Positions 35,847-44,909 of a stretch of DNA of 64,000 nucleotides are shown here, piece after piece. Every line of letters starts with the position of its first letter. Position 1 is the first letter of the stretch. The notes beneath the pieces were generated by a model. It saw nothing but the letters and a program-made list of their open reading frames with translations. It had not been told where the DNA came from and made no database searches. Origin of the DNA: Caryophanales bacterium UBA6259 (GTDB taxonomy: Bacteria > Bacillota > Bacilli > Tepidibacillales > Tepidibacillaceae); assembly GCA_002441135.1 (NCBI GenBank), contig DJVJ01000038.1:212359-276358 (forward strand). Direction: 5' to 3'. The translations under genes were made by a program, and so were the position numbers.

Positions 35847-37085
35847 ATGAAAATATTACATACTGCTGATTGGCATTTAGGTAAAAGCATAGAAGGAAGA
35901 GAGCGACAAGAGGAACAAATCAAGGTAATGGATGAAATCTGTCAAATTGCGGATGAAGAGCAGATTGATTTAGTCCTAATCGCTGGAGATATCTATCAGA
36001 CAGTAAACCCACCTGCATGGGCAGAAAATTTGTTTTATGAAACAATCCACCGACTTAGTGATTACGGAAAAAGAGGCGTTATTGTAATTTCGGGGAATCA
36101 TGATCAGCCTGAGAGAATAAAAGCCGCAAATCCACTTGCAGATAAACAAGGGATTTATTTAGTGGGGATGCCAACAGATCAGTTACAACCAAGCATTTTT
36201 ACGCGGGATGGACAAGTTATCGTGAAGGATGCAGGGATTGGTTGGTTACAATTAAATCTACCGAAAAAGAATGAATCGGCTATGGTTTCAGTTCTACCTT
36301 ATCCATCAGAATCCAGAATCAAACAGCTTTTTACACAAAGTTACGATAGTAAAGAAATTAGAAAAGCTTACTCTGAATTTATTGGTAAATGGTATACAGC
36401 ACAAGAGAGCTTGTTTAAAAAAGACACGGTTAATTTAGCAATGAGCCATCTCTTTGTTCAAGGAGGATCTGCTTCTGACTCAGAAATTGAAATTCAAGTA
36501 GGAGGAGCATATACCGTAGAACCAAATCATTTACCTAGCTATGTTCAATATGTGGCATTAGGCCATCTTCATCGTCCCCAAGCTGTAAAAGGTACACCTT
36601 CATTAACACGGTATGCTGGTTCACCTTTAGCGTATAGCTTTTCTGAAGCCAATCATAAAAAATCAGTGACGATTCTAGATTTAAAGCCAGGAGGTACTGC
36701 GGAACCTTATGAAATTCCTTTACGCAGTGGAAATCCATTAATTGCAAAGGATTTTGTTAATGGAATTATAGAATTTGAAACATGGATTGAAGAAGATGGG
36801 AAAAATCCAGCATGGCTAGATATCACCCTTCATGTTCCTCATCCATTATCGATGGAAGAGATTACTCGGATTCGAAAGATGCATGATGGAATCATTCATA
36901 TTCGAGTGTTAACGCCAGAGTTAGAGGAAGCACTGAATACGATTACGACGAATAGTAAAGATCCTGCAGAATTATTTCATAAATTTTATCAGTTTAAAGT
37001 TGGAGCAGAACCAAATCGAGAAGTGGTTCAACTCTTTTTAGAGCTGTTTCAACAGCAAGAGGAAGAAATGGGGGATGAGGAATGA
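35847..37085 (+). CDS. sbcD: Exonuclease SbcD
   Basis: This encodes 412 residues. Phosphoesterase motifs are in order: HTADWHLGK at the N-terminus, AGDIYQ, SGNHDQPER, MSHLFVQGG and ALGHLHRPQ, which hold two Mn ions. With SbcC it forms the nuclease that opens DNA hairpins and processes blocked ends. GAAGGTGG lies 8 nt before the ATG at 35847; a GTG four codons upstream sits in the RBS and is less likely. It overlaps sbcC by 4 nt. Confidence 0.95.
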   Translation: MKILHTADWHLGKSIEGRERQEEQIKVMDEICQIADEEQIDLVLIAGDIYQTVNPPAWAENLFYETIHRLSDYGKRGVIVISGNHDQPERIKAANPLADKQGIYLVGMPTDQLQPSIFTRDGQVIVKDAGIGWLQLNLPKKNESAMVSVLPYPSESRIKQLFTQSYDSKEIRKAYSEFIGKWYTAQESLFKKDTVNLAMSHLFVQGGSASDSEIEIQVGGAYTVEPNHLPSYVQYVALGHLHRPQAVKGTPSLTRYAGSPLAYSFSEANHKKSVTILDLKPGGTAEPYEIPLRSGNPLIAKDFVNGIIEFETWIEEDGKNPAWLDITLHVPHPLSMEEITRIRKMHDGIIHIRVLTPELEEALNTITTNSKDPAELFHKFYQFKVGAEPNREVVQLFLELFQQQEEEMGDEE

Positions 37086-40000
37086 GACCAATAAGCTTGT
37101 CATTGGCTGGTTTACATAGCTTTCGTAAGACTCAGACCATTGATTTTACGCAGGTATCTGATGCGGGAGTTTTTGGTGTTTTTGGTCCAACCGGAAGTGG
37201 AAAATCCACCATTTTAGATGCCATTACCTTAGCTTTATTTGGTAATGTGGAAAGAAGCGATAAGAATCGCGTAGGAATTATCAATCAACAAGAGGATAAG
37301 ATTCATGTAAAGCTAAACTTTGAATTAAATGACAAAACCTATACGGTAGAACGAGTATATGCCAGAAATGGTGAGCTAAGGGTAAAATCAACACTTGCAC
37401 GGTTGTATGTTGTAGAAAATGGAGAAGAAATAGCTTTGGCTGATAAAGAAAATGACGTTACGAAATCAGTGGAAAGCTTATTAGGACTCGAAGTGAAGGA
37501 TTTTACGAGAGCTGTAATTTTGCCACAAGGAAAATTCGCTGAATTTTTGACATTGAAGTCCCAAGAAAGAAGACCAATGCTTGAAAGACTATTTCATCTT
37601 AATGACTATGGTAAAAAGTTAAAAGACCGGGCACAGGCAAAGGAAAATAGCTTAAAAAAAGATCGAGACGAAGTGATCGCAAAGCAAGAGATGCTGAAGC
37701 ATGCTTCCAAGGAAAAGCTAGAAGAAGAGATAGGAAATTTGAAGCAAATAAAAGCAGAAAAAAAAGCAAAAGAAGATGAAATTGAGGCTTTTCTACATTC
37801 CTTTCATCAAATTGAGGAAAAGTGGAAGCAGACGCAAAAACTGCAGGAGATTCAGAATCAACTCGCTTTGTTAAAAGAAAAGGAGCTAGCCATTCAACTT
37901 CTAGAGCAAAAGAGAGAAAAGGCAGAGAAAGCGAGTAAACTAGAAAATTTGATTCAAAACAACGAAAGACTTGATGCAAAGCTAGCAGAGCTAAAAAAAA
38001 TCATTGCTCAATTGACTGCTCAACATGAGAATATATCAGTACAAGAAAACTCAGAAAAGCAATTGTTTGCTCAAGCAAAATCTGCTTTAGAACAAAAAGG
38101 CCCAGAATTAACGAACCAATTATTTCAGCTAAAGGAAGCGGTGATCTGGGAGGAAGAGATTAAACAGCTAGAACAAGAAATTCTTACACTTCAAGAAAAG
38201 AGTATTCAGCTTGAAGAAGAATTGAAGAACAATACTTTCAATAGTGAAAAAAATAAAGAACAGCTAGAATCAGCAAACGGTAAGTATAATCAATTAAAAA
38301 TTGAAATTCAAAATATCTTTGTTTCTGCTGAAGAACGAAATAAGCTGGAAAAAGCTTGGGAGATTCTTAATCAACTGACTGATCAGCAAAAGCTTATGGA
38401 GGAACGTTTAAGCGAGAGGGATAAAATTCAAAATATACTTGATCAAAAGGAGATTCAGCTTTCAGCTGGAGAAAATGATTTAAAAAAGCTGCAAAATAGC
38501 TTGCAAGATATTGAGCTTCAACAAGAATTAACGAATCGATTCGCACCAATCTCTCAAGAGGATTGGCACATACAGGACAAGCAGTTATTAGAGACAGAAA
38601 GCAATATTGAAAAAATTATAATGCTCGATCAGGAGATTAATGATTCACAGATTGAAAAAACGGGCATTGTACAGAAAATCCAAGAATTAACCCTTTCTTT
38701 CGAAGAAACGGAAAAGCTATTGATAGAAAAAGACCAACAACTTCAAAAAATAGCAAAGCAAAAGGAGCATTTACAGCGAAATAATGTAATAGGTCATTTA
38801 GTTAAGGAATTAGAATCAGGAATGCCATGTTTAGTTTGTGGTTCTACTCACCATCCTTATTCCAATACAAATCAACATGAATTTGCGACCCAAGAGCATT
38901 CGCAACAATTTGAGGAGGAAAGCAAACAGGTTAATGAAGATCGTTCCCTTCTTTTGGTTGAAAAAAGTGCATTGGCAACAAAACTAGAAGGATTAGTAGA
39001 ACAGTTGAATTCGCTCGATAAAAAAGTAATAGAGAAGCAAACGATAATTGAAGAACGAATGAATAGCTTACCTACGAACTATCAACAGCTTCCAATCAGC
39101 CAATTAAAAGGAAAGTTTAATCAAGAAAAAGAGGAACATCAGCAATTACAAGCAAAAATAGCGACCTATTTGTCAGAACAGGAGCAAGAAAATCAGCAAA
39201 TACTGGCAATTAATGAGCAAATTCAAAAAATAATGAGCGGACTACAGGTTATAAAATCGGAAAATACACTTTACCTAGAACGGAAAAAAGAAATAGAAGT
39301 TCTAGTAGAACATGGACAAAGAAAGATTGAAGAATACAACAAGCAACGGGAAGATGACAAGGAAAACTGGGGTTTTGAAGCTCTTGCTAAAAGGCGCGAA
39401 GAGGTAAAGTACTATGACGAACAAAGAGAAGGTTTAGAAATCGAGCGACAAGCCTTAGAAAGGAACCTGCAACAGCTAGAGGTGATTAAACAGAAATTAT
39501 CTGAAGCTATTCAACAGCAAAAAGTAGAGAGAGAATATCTAGAAAGCTCTTTAAAAGAGAGGAAACTTCGAGTAGATGGTTTAAAGCAAAAGCTAGAACT
39601 GATTACAGATGGAAAACTTGCAAAAGAAGTATTAATGGAAACAGAACAGAAGCTAGAGGAGATAAAAAACCAAGCCATTCTTCATGAAGAAAAATGGAAA
39701 AAAATAAATGAACAATTAATGATCTTAGACAAACAGGTTGCTACAGAAAATGCAGTGTATAATAATGTGCTAGCTCAGCTTAATGATAGTAATCTTGAAT
39801 TAGCCGATAAATTGAATCAGGAACAATGGGAAAATATAGCTGAAGTTAAAATTGCAATGATTCGTGCAGAAGAATTAGCTCAAATGATTGAGGAAATAAA
39901 AAATTACTACAATCAAAAGCTTTACTATCTTGAACAAGAAAAAGAAATTCAAGCTAGTCTAGAAGGGGCTAAGATAACTGAGATGGAATGGAATAAAATT

Positions 40001-40651
40001 CTATTGGAGAAAGAGGAAAAGATTCAAGCAATTGAGGAAATCAAATTGGCTGTTTCCAAGAAAACGTACGAGGTAGAGCAGCTAGATAAAGATTATTTAG
40101 AGTGGAATAGATTGGAAACGAAAAGAAAAGAGGTTCAGCATGAACTTGATATTGCTTCTGAATTAAATAAGGTCCTTAAAGGAAATGTACTAGTGGACTT
40201 TGTGGCACAAGAATATTTACGAAACATCACAACAATCGCATCGGATAAATTATTGCAGCTAACAAGAAATCGCTATAGCCTTGGTATAGATGAGGAAAGT
40301 GGTTTTACCATTATTGATCATACAAATGCTGGACTTACACGACCAGTACAGTCATTATCTGGAGGAGAAACCTTTATTACTTCTTTAGCATTAGCTTTAG
40401 CCTTATCTTCACAAATACAATTAAAGGGTGGCCAACCATTACAATTCTTTTTCTTGGATGAAGGTTTTGGTACATTAGACGGAGATTTATTAGATACAGT
40501 AATGATGACTTTAGAAAAGCTTCAATCACAGCATATGACGATTGGAATCATCTCTCACGTACCTGAACTGCAAAACCGCCTTCATCGAAAAATTGTCGTT
40601 GTACCACCAGATGTAAAAGGCAACGGCTCCATGATAAAAATAGAAAGTTAA
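37082..40651 (+). CDS. sbcC: SbcC, SMC-like ATPase subunit
   Basis: This encodes 1189 residues. Walker A is GPTGSGKST at 35-43. Two very long coiled coils flank a zinc hook, CLVC at Cys583 and Cys586, through which two molecules dimerise. The C-terminal lobe has the ABC signature LSGGETF and Walker B FFLDEGFGTLD. It powers and regulates the SbcD nuclease on DNA ends. The ATG overlaps the sbcD stop, so the pair is translated together. This is the second Rad50/Mre11-like pair in the window. A terminator follows. Confidence 0.95.
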   Translation: MRPISLSLAGLHSFRKTQTIDFTQVSDAGVFGVFGPTGSGKSTILDAITLALFGNVERSDKNRVGIINQQEDKIHVKLNFELNDKTYTVERVYARNGELRVKSTLARLYVVENGEEIALADKENDVTKSVESLLGLEVKDFTRAVILPQGKFAEFLTLKSQERRPMLERLFHLNDYGKKLKDRAQAKENSLKKDRDEVIAKQEMLKHASKEKLEEEIGNLKQIKAEKKAKEDEIEAFLHSFHQIEEKWKQTQKLQEIQNQLALLKEKELAIQLLEQKREKAEKASKLENLIQNNERLDAKLAELKKIIAQLTAQHENISVQENSEKQLFAQAKSALEQKGPELTNQLFQLKEAVIWEEEIKQLEQEILTLQEKSIQLEEELKNNTFNSEKNKEQLESANGKYNQLKIEIQNIFVSAEERNKLEKAWEILNQLTDQQKLMEERLSERDKIQNILDQKEIQLSAGENDLKKLQNSLQDIELQQELTNRFAPISQEDWHIQDKQLLETESNIEKIIMLDQEINDSQIEKTGIVQKIQELTLSFEETEKLLIEKDQQLQKIAKQKEHLQRNNVIGHLVKELESGMPCLVCGSTHHPYSNTNQHEFATQEHSQQFEEESKQVNEDRSLLLVEKSALATKLEGLVEQLNSLDKKVIEKQTIIEERMNSLPTNYQQLPISQLKGKFNQEKEEHQQLQAKIATYLSEQEQENQQILAINEQIQKIMSGLQVIKSENTLYLERKKEIEVLVEHGQRKIEEYNKQREDDKENWGFEALAKRREEVKYYDEQREGLEIERQALERNLQQLEVIKQKLSEAIQQQKVEREYLESSLKERKLRVDGLKQKLELITDGKLAKEVLMETEQKLEEIKNQAILHEEKWKKINEQLMILDKQVATENAVYNNVLAQLNDSNLELADKLNQEQWENIAEVKIAMIRAEELAQMIEEIKNYYNQKLYYLEQEKEIQASLEGAKITEMEWNKILLEKEEKIQAIEEIKLAVSKKTYEVEQLDKDYLEWNRLETKRKEVQHELDIASELNKVLKGNVLVDFVAQEYLRNITTIASDKLLQLTRNRYSLGIDEESGFTIIDHTNAGLTRPVQSLSGGETFITSLALALALSSQIQLKGGQPLQFFFLDEGFGTLDGDLLDTVMMTLEKLQSQHMTIGIISHVPELQNRLHRKIVVVPPDVKGNGSMIKIES

Positions 40652-40662
40652 TACAATGCTTA

Positions 40663-40690
40663 AAAAACCTTCTCACATGAGAAGGTTTTT
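40663..40690. terminator. Bidirectional terminator between sbcC and the L,D-transpeptidase gene
   Basis: AAAAACCTTCTC and GAGAAGGTTTTT form a 12-bp perfect stem with a 4-nt loop. T or A runs on both sides let it serve both convergent genes. Confidence 0.9.
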
Positions 40691-41240
40691 AGTTAGGCTT
40701 GCTAGATTTAATGATTACTGGGGTTTTTAATGGAATATGTCGGTAGAGCCACTCCACATCTTTATTTTGCATCCGAATACATCCTAAGCTTACATGTCGC
40801 CCAATCGAATAGGGATTATTTGTTCCATGAATTCCGTATTTATAACCACCTGTATTTGGAACATTAAGGCCAAGCCACCTTGTTCCAAGAGGATTCTTTT
40901 TATCTCCTCCAGGGATTTTTTTAGGTAAATACCATGGATTTAATACTTTTGTTATAATTTCAAAGCTTCCCTCTGGTGTGAGCGAGGTGTTTTTACCCGT
41001 AGCTACAGGAAAGCTTTTAACTAACATGTTATTTAAATAAAGATACAGACGATTTGTCGTTTTATCTATTTCTATATGTACCCCTTCATACCCATCAGGC
41101 ATCGAGGAGGTTGAAGGACTAACACCGTTTTTTGCGTAATATGTAGTTTGATCAAAGGACAAAAATAGAAGAAATAATAAAAATATGACCAAACGAAAAG
41201 TTAATTTTTTTTTATTAATCTCGTTTTTTCTTACCTGCAT
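40689..41240 (-). CDS. L,D-transpeptidase (YkuD family)
   Basis: This 183-residue protein has a basic N-terminus and one hydrophobic segment (residues 14-29) that works as a signal anchor, followed by a YkuD catalytic domain outside the membrane. The active-site signature is present: His138 in YGIHGTNNP and Cys154 in SLGCIRMQN. These enzymes cross-link peptidoglycan or attach to it and resist most beta-lactams. There is no LysM or other wall-binding module. AAGGAG precedes the ATG. It is convergent with sbcC. Confidence 0.9.
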   Translation of the reverse strand: MQVRKNEINKKKLTFRLVIFLLFLLFLSFDQTTYYAKNGVSPSTSSMPDGYEGVHIEIDKTTNRLYLYLNNMLVKSFPVATGKNTSLTPEGSFEIITKVLNPWYLPKKIPGGDKKNPLGTRWLGLNVPNTGGYKYGIHGTNNPYSIGRHVSLGCIRMQNKDVEWLYRHIPLKTPVIIKSSKPN

Positions 41241-41306
41241 TCGGAGATGCTCCTTTCAAGACATCCAAAGCAACTTCCTCGTTATTTTTTCATTAAAAGC
41301 TGGAAA

Positions 41307-42488
41307 TTATTTAGAATAATGAGGGCTTTTTACAGGTAATTTTAGTAAAAATGTCATTCCAATCGCAAACAGGCTCAATATTGCGGTAATAATGAATGCT
41401 TGTTTTAAAGGAACAAAATTAGCAATCACTGGTCCAATGAATGCAGAAATACCATAAGCTTGATACATAATTCCATAGTTCACTCCAATATTCTCTAAAC
41501 CAAAATAATCTGCGGTTTTTGAGGGGAAAACAGCCAAAAATCCACCAAATGCAAAGCCAACAATGGAAACAGCAACAATAAAGAGGGGATAATTAAGATT
41601 TCCAATTGCTAGATAAAGCATTGTTAATGATGTTAGTAGATACATCAGCTTCAGAGCATTTTTTCTTCCGATTTTATCGGAAATCATTCCCCAAAAGATA
41701 CGACCAGCTGCATTAAAAAACGCAATAAATACAACCGCATTTGCTGCCGAAGTTGTAGAAAGATTTGCTAAAGTAATACCGATATCTACTGCTTGACCAA
41801 TGACTAGAAGTCCTGATATTGTTCCAAATAAAAACATAAACCACATTAGGTAAAATTGGGACGTGGCAAACATTTCTTTTGGTGAAAAATCGTTATTTTT
41901 AGAATGAATGCCATCCTGCTGATAAATTAGGCTCTTTGGTGGATCAAACAATAGCTGTGCACCACCAACCACTAAGATTAGGTAAATAATACCTAAGTAA
42001 AAAAAAGTTTCAGAAACGCCAAACCGTTCAATTAAAGCGAGAATAATCGGCTTAAAGATAAGACCGCCTCCACCAAAACCAGCAACTGCAATCCCACTTA
42101 TCAGGCCTCTTTTTTCTGGAAACCATTTAACAGATGCAGCTAGTGGGGCTACATATGCTGTGCCAATTCCGGCACCACCAATAATCCCATAAAAAAGGTA
42201 AAGTTGAAAAAGGGTATCTGCTCTGCTAGCAAGAAATAGACCTGTCGCTAACAAAATACCGCCAGCAGTAGCTACCAACCTTGGACCAACTTTGTCCTGA
42301 GCTTTCCCAGCGAATATGGTAAATAAAGCAAAGGTAGCTATAGTAATTGAAAAGGTAACCAGTATATCTTCTTTCGCCCAACCAAATTTTTCTGTTAAAG
42401 GTTGATTAAATAGACTCCAACCATAAACAGCACCAAGACTAAGCTGTATTAATACCGCCCCGAGGACGACAAAGCTTCTTTTAGACAA
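41307..42488 (-). CDS. OFA-family MFS transporter (oxalate/formate antiporter-like)
   Basis: This 393-residue permease has about 12 membrane segments. Its N-terminus, LGAVYGWSLFNQPL, is typical of the oxalate/formate antiporter (OFA) branch, and GGFGGGGLIFKP-like glycine-rich and DKIGRKNAL loops follow the MFS pattern. The substrate is unknown but is often a carboxylate. The start is TTG with AAGGAGG 8 nt upstream; an ORF start further upstream includes that RBS and is rejected. A structured leader with a terminator-like hairpin lies upstream. Confidence 0.85.
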   Translation of the reverse strand: MSKRSFVVLGAVLIQLSLGAVYGWSLFNQPLTEKFGWAKEDILVTFSITIATFALFTIFAGKAQDKVGPRLVATAGGILLATGLFLASRADTLFQLYLFYGIIGGAGIGTAYVAPLAASVKWFPEKRGLISGIAVAGFGGGGLIFKPIILALIERFGVSETFFYLGIIYLILVVGGAQLLFDPPKSLIYQQDGIHSKNNDFSPKEMFATSQFYLMWFMFLFGTISGLLVIGQAVDIGITLANLSTTSAANAVVFIAFFNAAGRIFWGMISDKIGRKNALKLMYLLTSLTMLYLAIGNLNYPLFIVAVSIVGFAFGGFLAVFPSKTADYFGLENIGVNYGIMYQAYGISAFIGPVIANFVPLKQAFIITAILSLFAIGMTFLLKLPVKSPHYSK

Positions 42489-42554
42489 TTGAAATACCTC
42501 CTTAAAAATAACTATATGTAGTATTTGCAATTGAACGATTTGTAATTATAACGC

Positions 42555-42601
42555 AAAAAAGCTCATCAGTTTCAAATACTAAGTGCTGATCAGCTTTTTT
42601 A
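42555..42601 (-). terminator. Terminator-like hairpin in the OFA gene leader
   Basis: On the minus strand AAAAAAGCTGATCAG pairs with CTGATGAGCTTTTTT (one mismatch) and is followed by T residues. It lies about 70 nt before the transporter start, so it either ends an upstream transcript or acts as an attenuator. Confidence 0.65.
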
Positions 42602-42634
42602 CGATAAAAAACTCTAAAATTATATTTCAAAACG

Positions 42635-42680
42635 ATAAAAGCCCTGCCTCTCTTTTATCCTAACGGTTCCTGTGACCGAT
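42635..42680 (-). other. Structured non-coding segment upstream of the OFA gene
   Basis: The minus strand shows two successive hairpins: CGGT...ACCG, then GATAAAAG...CTTTTATC with a purine-rich loop AGAGGCAGGG. It lies between the csp terminator and the terminator-like hairpin of the OFA gene. It contains no ORF. It matches no riboswitch class I know; see findings. Confidence 0.35.
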
Positions 42681-42772
42681 CCAGTGTGAATTGACTACTT
42701 ATTTTTTAGAGAAAAAAGGAAAAGGTAAAATTAAAAGTTGAATTTCGGAGCAAAAAAAGGGGGGAATAGAAG

Positions 42773-42818
42773 AAAACCCTATGGAGCTCTAAGACTAGAA
42801 GCAACCATAGGGATTTTT
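42773..42818 (-). terminator. Terminator of the cold-shock gene
   Basis: On the minus strand AATCCCTATGG pairs with CCATAGGGTTT around a 20-nt loop, with T residues after. It lies about 20 nt beyond the csp stop. Confidence 0.75.
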
Positions 42819-42840
42819 CAATAAGAGTTTATCTTATTTA

Positions 42841-43041
42841 TTATAGTTTAGTTACATTAGATGCTTGTAAACCACGGTTTCCTTGAACAACTTCAAATTC
42901 TACGCGTTGTCCTTCTTCTAATGTTTTAAAACCTTCACTTACGATTGCGCTGAAATGAACGAATACGTCATTTCCGTCTTGAGTTTCGATAAATCCGAAA
43001 CCTTTCTCTGCATTAAACCATTTAACTGTACCTTTTTGCAT
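42841..43041 (-). CDS. Cold-shock protein (CspA/CspB family)
   Basis: This encodes 66 residues, the standard size. The RNP1 motif KGFGFIE and RNP2 motif VFVHFSAI are intact, and GTVKWFNAEKG starts the OB fold. It binds single-stranded RNA and DNA and acts as an RNA chaperone in the cold. I moved the start 9 nt in from the longest frame because AGAGGTG sits 6 nt before the ATG at 43041. A long leader with a large hairpin lies upstream. Confidence 0.95.
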   Translation of the reverse strand: MQKGTVKWFNAEKGFGFIETQDGNDVFVHFSAIVSEGFKTLEEGQRVEFEVVQGNRGLQASNVTKL

Positions 43042-43110
43042 TAAAAACACCTCTAATTTTTTTTTTTAATATGTTACTTCTTTTACTACTTTTTGTACCG
43101 ATAATAAAAA

Positions 43111-43172
43111 AATTCACATATTAAAAAGAGTAACCATTATCCAAAGTGATAACTCTTTTTAAAACGTGAATT
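43111..43172 (-). promoter_or_regulatory. Large hairpin in the csp 5' leader
   Basis: The outer arms AATTCAC and GTGAATT and the inner arms AAAAAGAGT and ACTCTTTTT form an extended imperfect stem within the leader, about 70 nt upstream of the start codon. Cold-shock gene leaders often control translation by temperature-dependent folding, so a similar role is plausible here. The rest of 43173-43411 is AT-rich and shows nothing I recognise. Confidence 0.5.
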
Positions 43173-43411
43173 ATACCAGGCATAAGTCTTATTTGTTTCT
43201 TTACTTGCTTAGTATAGCACACAAAAATGAGTAATGCAACGATTATTACTTTAATAAGTTGTCCAAATGTAATTAATCTTTAAGGCACTTATTATGTGTA
43301 AGCATTTCCTTTTTGGGTATACTTTGCTTAGATATGAAAGGAATATTATGTAAATATTTGGCGTTCATAAGAGAGAACGCCAATAAAAATTTGCTTCTTT
43401 TTTAAGCGTCA

Positions 43412-44116
43412 TTATTGGATTAACACATAAGCTAATTCAGGATCGAGTAACCATGTTTGCTGGCTGCTTGAATATCTCCAGTAATATACCAGAGACCCTA
43501 ACTGATCTGCGTGAGACATTCCTGCAATGTCATCCATTGCCATCAATTTATATGGCACACTTTGATCGATTTTTATAGGATAAAGATACGGCGAGTAAAG
43601 GACAAACCCTTTATATGGCTTAATTAATGTCCCATCTTTGTTGTAAATTACACCTTCATACGATTCTTTTCTATTGCTTACATCAAGAGTAATGGTTTGG
43701 TTTAGTGTTTTACTAGTTATATCAACCTTGTAAAAATCCTTGTAAATTACATCAAACCCTAGGGTTTTGGAAAGCGTATCATAATCAAAAGGAAATTTGT
43801 CGGGAGCAATTAAAAAAACTGCCTGATTATTTAAAAAGGAGACAATATAGTAAACAGCCCTAGCTCCTGCTAAGGGGAAGCTTATAAAAATATCATCCAC
43901 CCTGTTGCCTGTGAAGTCGCCGAGAAAAATCCATGGAGCCGCACTGTAGTTATAATCAGGTGAAAGAGGTATGGTATACCTATATCCGGTCTTTCCGTCG
44001 TCAATGACAAGCATAAAATCCTTATAAAAGGAGTTTTGGTCCCAATTACCAGTCAGGTACACCCGATCTGGAATCATATCACCATTTACATCTCCAACTT
44101 TCATATCAATTATCAT
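43412..44116 (-). CDS. FG-GAP/VCBS-like hypothetical protein
   Basis: This 234-residue protein begins with VGDVNGDMIPDRVYLTG and repeats the idea in LGDFTGNRVDDIFIS at about residue 67. Both resemble the calcium-binding loops (DxNxDxxxD-like) of FG-GAP/VCBS repeat proteins. It has no signal peptide, so its location is unclear. Related small proteins occur in spore-formers, but the function is unknown. The RBS GTGAGGGA lies 6 nt before the ATG and forms part of a hairpin arm (see the inverted repeat). Confidence 0.7.
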   Translation of the reverse strand: MIIDMKVGDVNGDMIPDRVYLTGNWDQNSFYKDFMLVIDDGKTGYRYTIPLSPDYNYSAAPWIFLGDFTGNRVDDIFISFPLAGARAVYYIVSFLNNQAVFLIAPDKFPFDYDTLSKTLGFDVIYKDFYKVDITSKTLNQTITLDVSNRKESYEGVIYNKDGTLIKPYKGFVLYSPYLYPIKIDQSVPYKLMAMDDIAGMSHADQLGSLVYYWRYSSSQQTWLLDPELAYVLIQ

Positions 44117-44125
44117 AGATTATCC

Positions 44126-44162
44126 CTCACATAATGTTATAGTTACTAATACATTATGTGAG
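44126..44162 (-). promoter_or_regulatory. Inverted repeat masking a ribosome binding site
   Basis: CTCACATAATG and CATTATGTGAG form a perfect 11-bp inverted repeat around 15 nt. On the minus-strand transcript, the arm nearest the gene overlaps GTGAGGGA, its RBS. Confidence 0.55.
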
Positions 44163-44322
44163 CCAAAAGCTGTTGGTGCCACCTTACCATAAGATATAAT
44201 GTGATATGTACACCTGTTATTTATGTGAAAATAACTGTCATTGATAATAAAATCGGAAAGTTAGAATGTGGTAGACGTTTTTTGAGAAACAATTAAATCA
44301 ACACAAAATTGCAATACAAGCA

Positions 44323-44350
44323 TAACAGTCATGCAGACTGTTATTTTTAA
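44323..44350 (+). terminator. Terminator-like hairpin
   Basis: TAACAGTC and GACTGTTA form a perfect 8-bp stem with a 5-nt loop and a TTTTTAA tail. No plus-strand gene ends just before it, so its purpose is unclear. Confidence 0.5.
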
Positions 44351-44403
44351 TGTAAAAGGTTTTTCATTAAAATATTTTCAATATTATGGTAATATAAAAT
44401 TAA

Positions 44404-44679
44404 TGTAGTAGTTATTCCAAACAGACAATTGAAGAATGCAAACAATACTTTAGCATTAAATACATAAAACGTTTTTATACTTTTGATGGTATTGAAAGGG
44501 GTAGTGCTCCTAGAGAACTTACCAAAATTGTGAAATGTGTAAAGTATTATTCATATTGGGAATTTGATACCATTGATAATTGTGGCAAAGCCAATGGCTG
44601 GTTTTTTGATAATTACGAAAAAGCTATCCAAAAGCTGCTTATTATGCCGTTTGATATCAACAGTGGTTATTCGATTTAA
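44404..44679 (+). pseudogene. Start-less gene remnant
   Basis: After a TAA, the frame stays open for 91 codons and reads like real protein (KRFYTFDGIERGSAPRELTK, later NCGKANGWFFDNYEKAIQKL), but it has no ATG or TTG near its 5' end and no ribosome binding site there. The upstream part of the gene seems to be missing. The family is not recognised. A small Cys-rich gene starts 30 nt downstream and may once have been its operon partner. Confidence 0.5.
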
Positions 44680-44708
44680 TTACCTATTATAAAAAGGAAG
44701 TGAATAAA

Positions 44709-44909
44709 ATGAACGAAGAATTAAAGACAATATTAGCTAAATTTGCAGAGTCGGGTTGGGATTTAATTGATGTGACTGCAAAAGACTATCTATGCGGAGT
44801 TGACAACAGGATAACATTAATTAAAGCAATTGAACAAGCTGATGAACAGTGCGGTAGTTGTGGGTGCGAATTTGATCCTCTTTACAAAAGAGCTTTAGAA
44901 CTTTTGTAA
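44709..44909 (+). CDS. Small Cys-containing hypothetical protein
   Basis: This encodes 66 residues. AAAAAGGAAG is 8 nt before the ATG; a GTG three codons upstream overlaps that RBS and is less likely. The product is acidic and helical, with one isolated Cys and a CGSCGCEFDP cluster near the C-terminus that could bind a metal. I recognise no family. It lies directly after the start-less remnant, in a loosely packed accessory stretch. Confidence 0.55.
   Translation: MNEELKTILAKFAESGWDLIDVTAKDYLCGVDNRITLIKAIEQADEQCGSCGCEFDPLYKRALELL

Noticed and set aside
37599..37979. 126-residue minus-strand frame inside sbcC
   Set aside because: It is the complement of a lysine/glutamate-rich coiled coil, which gives long artificial open frames.
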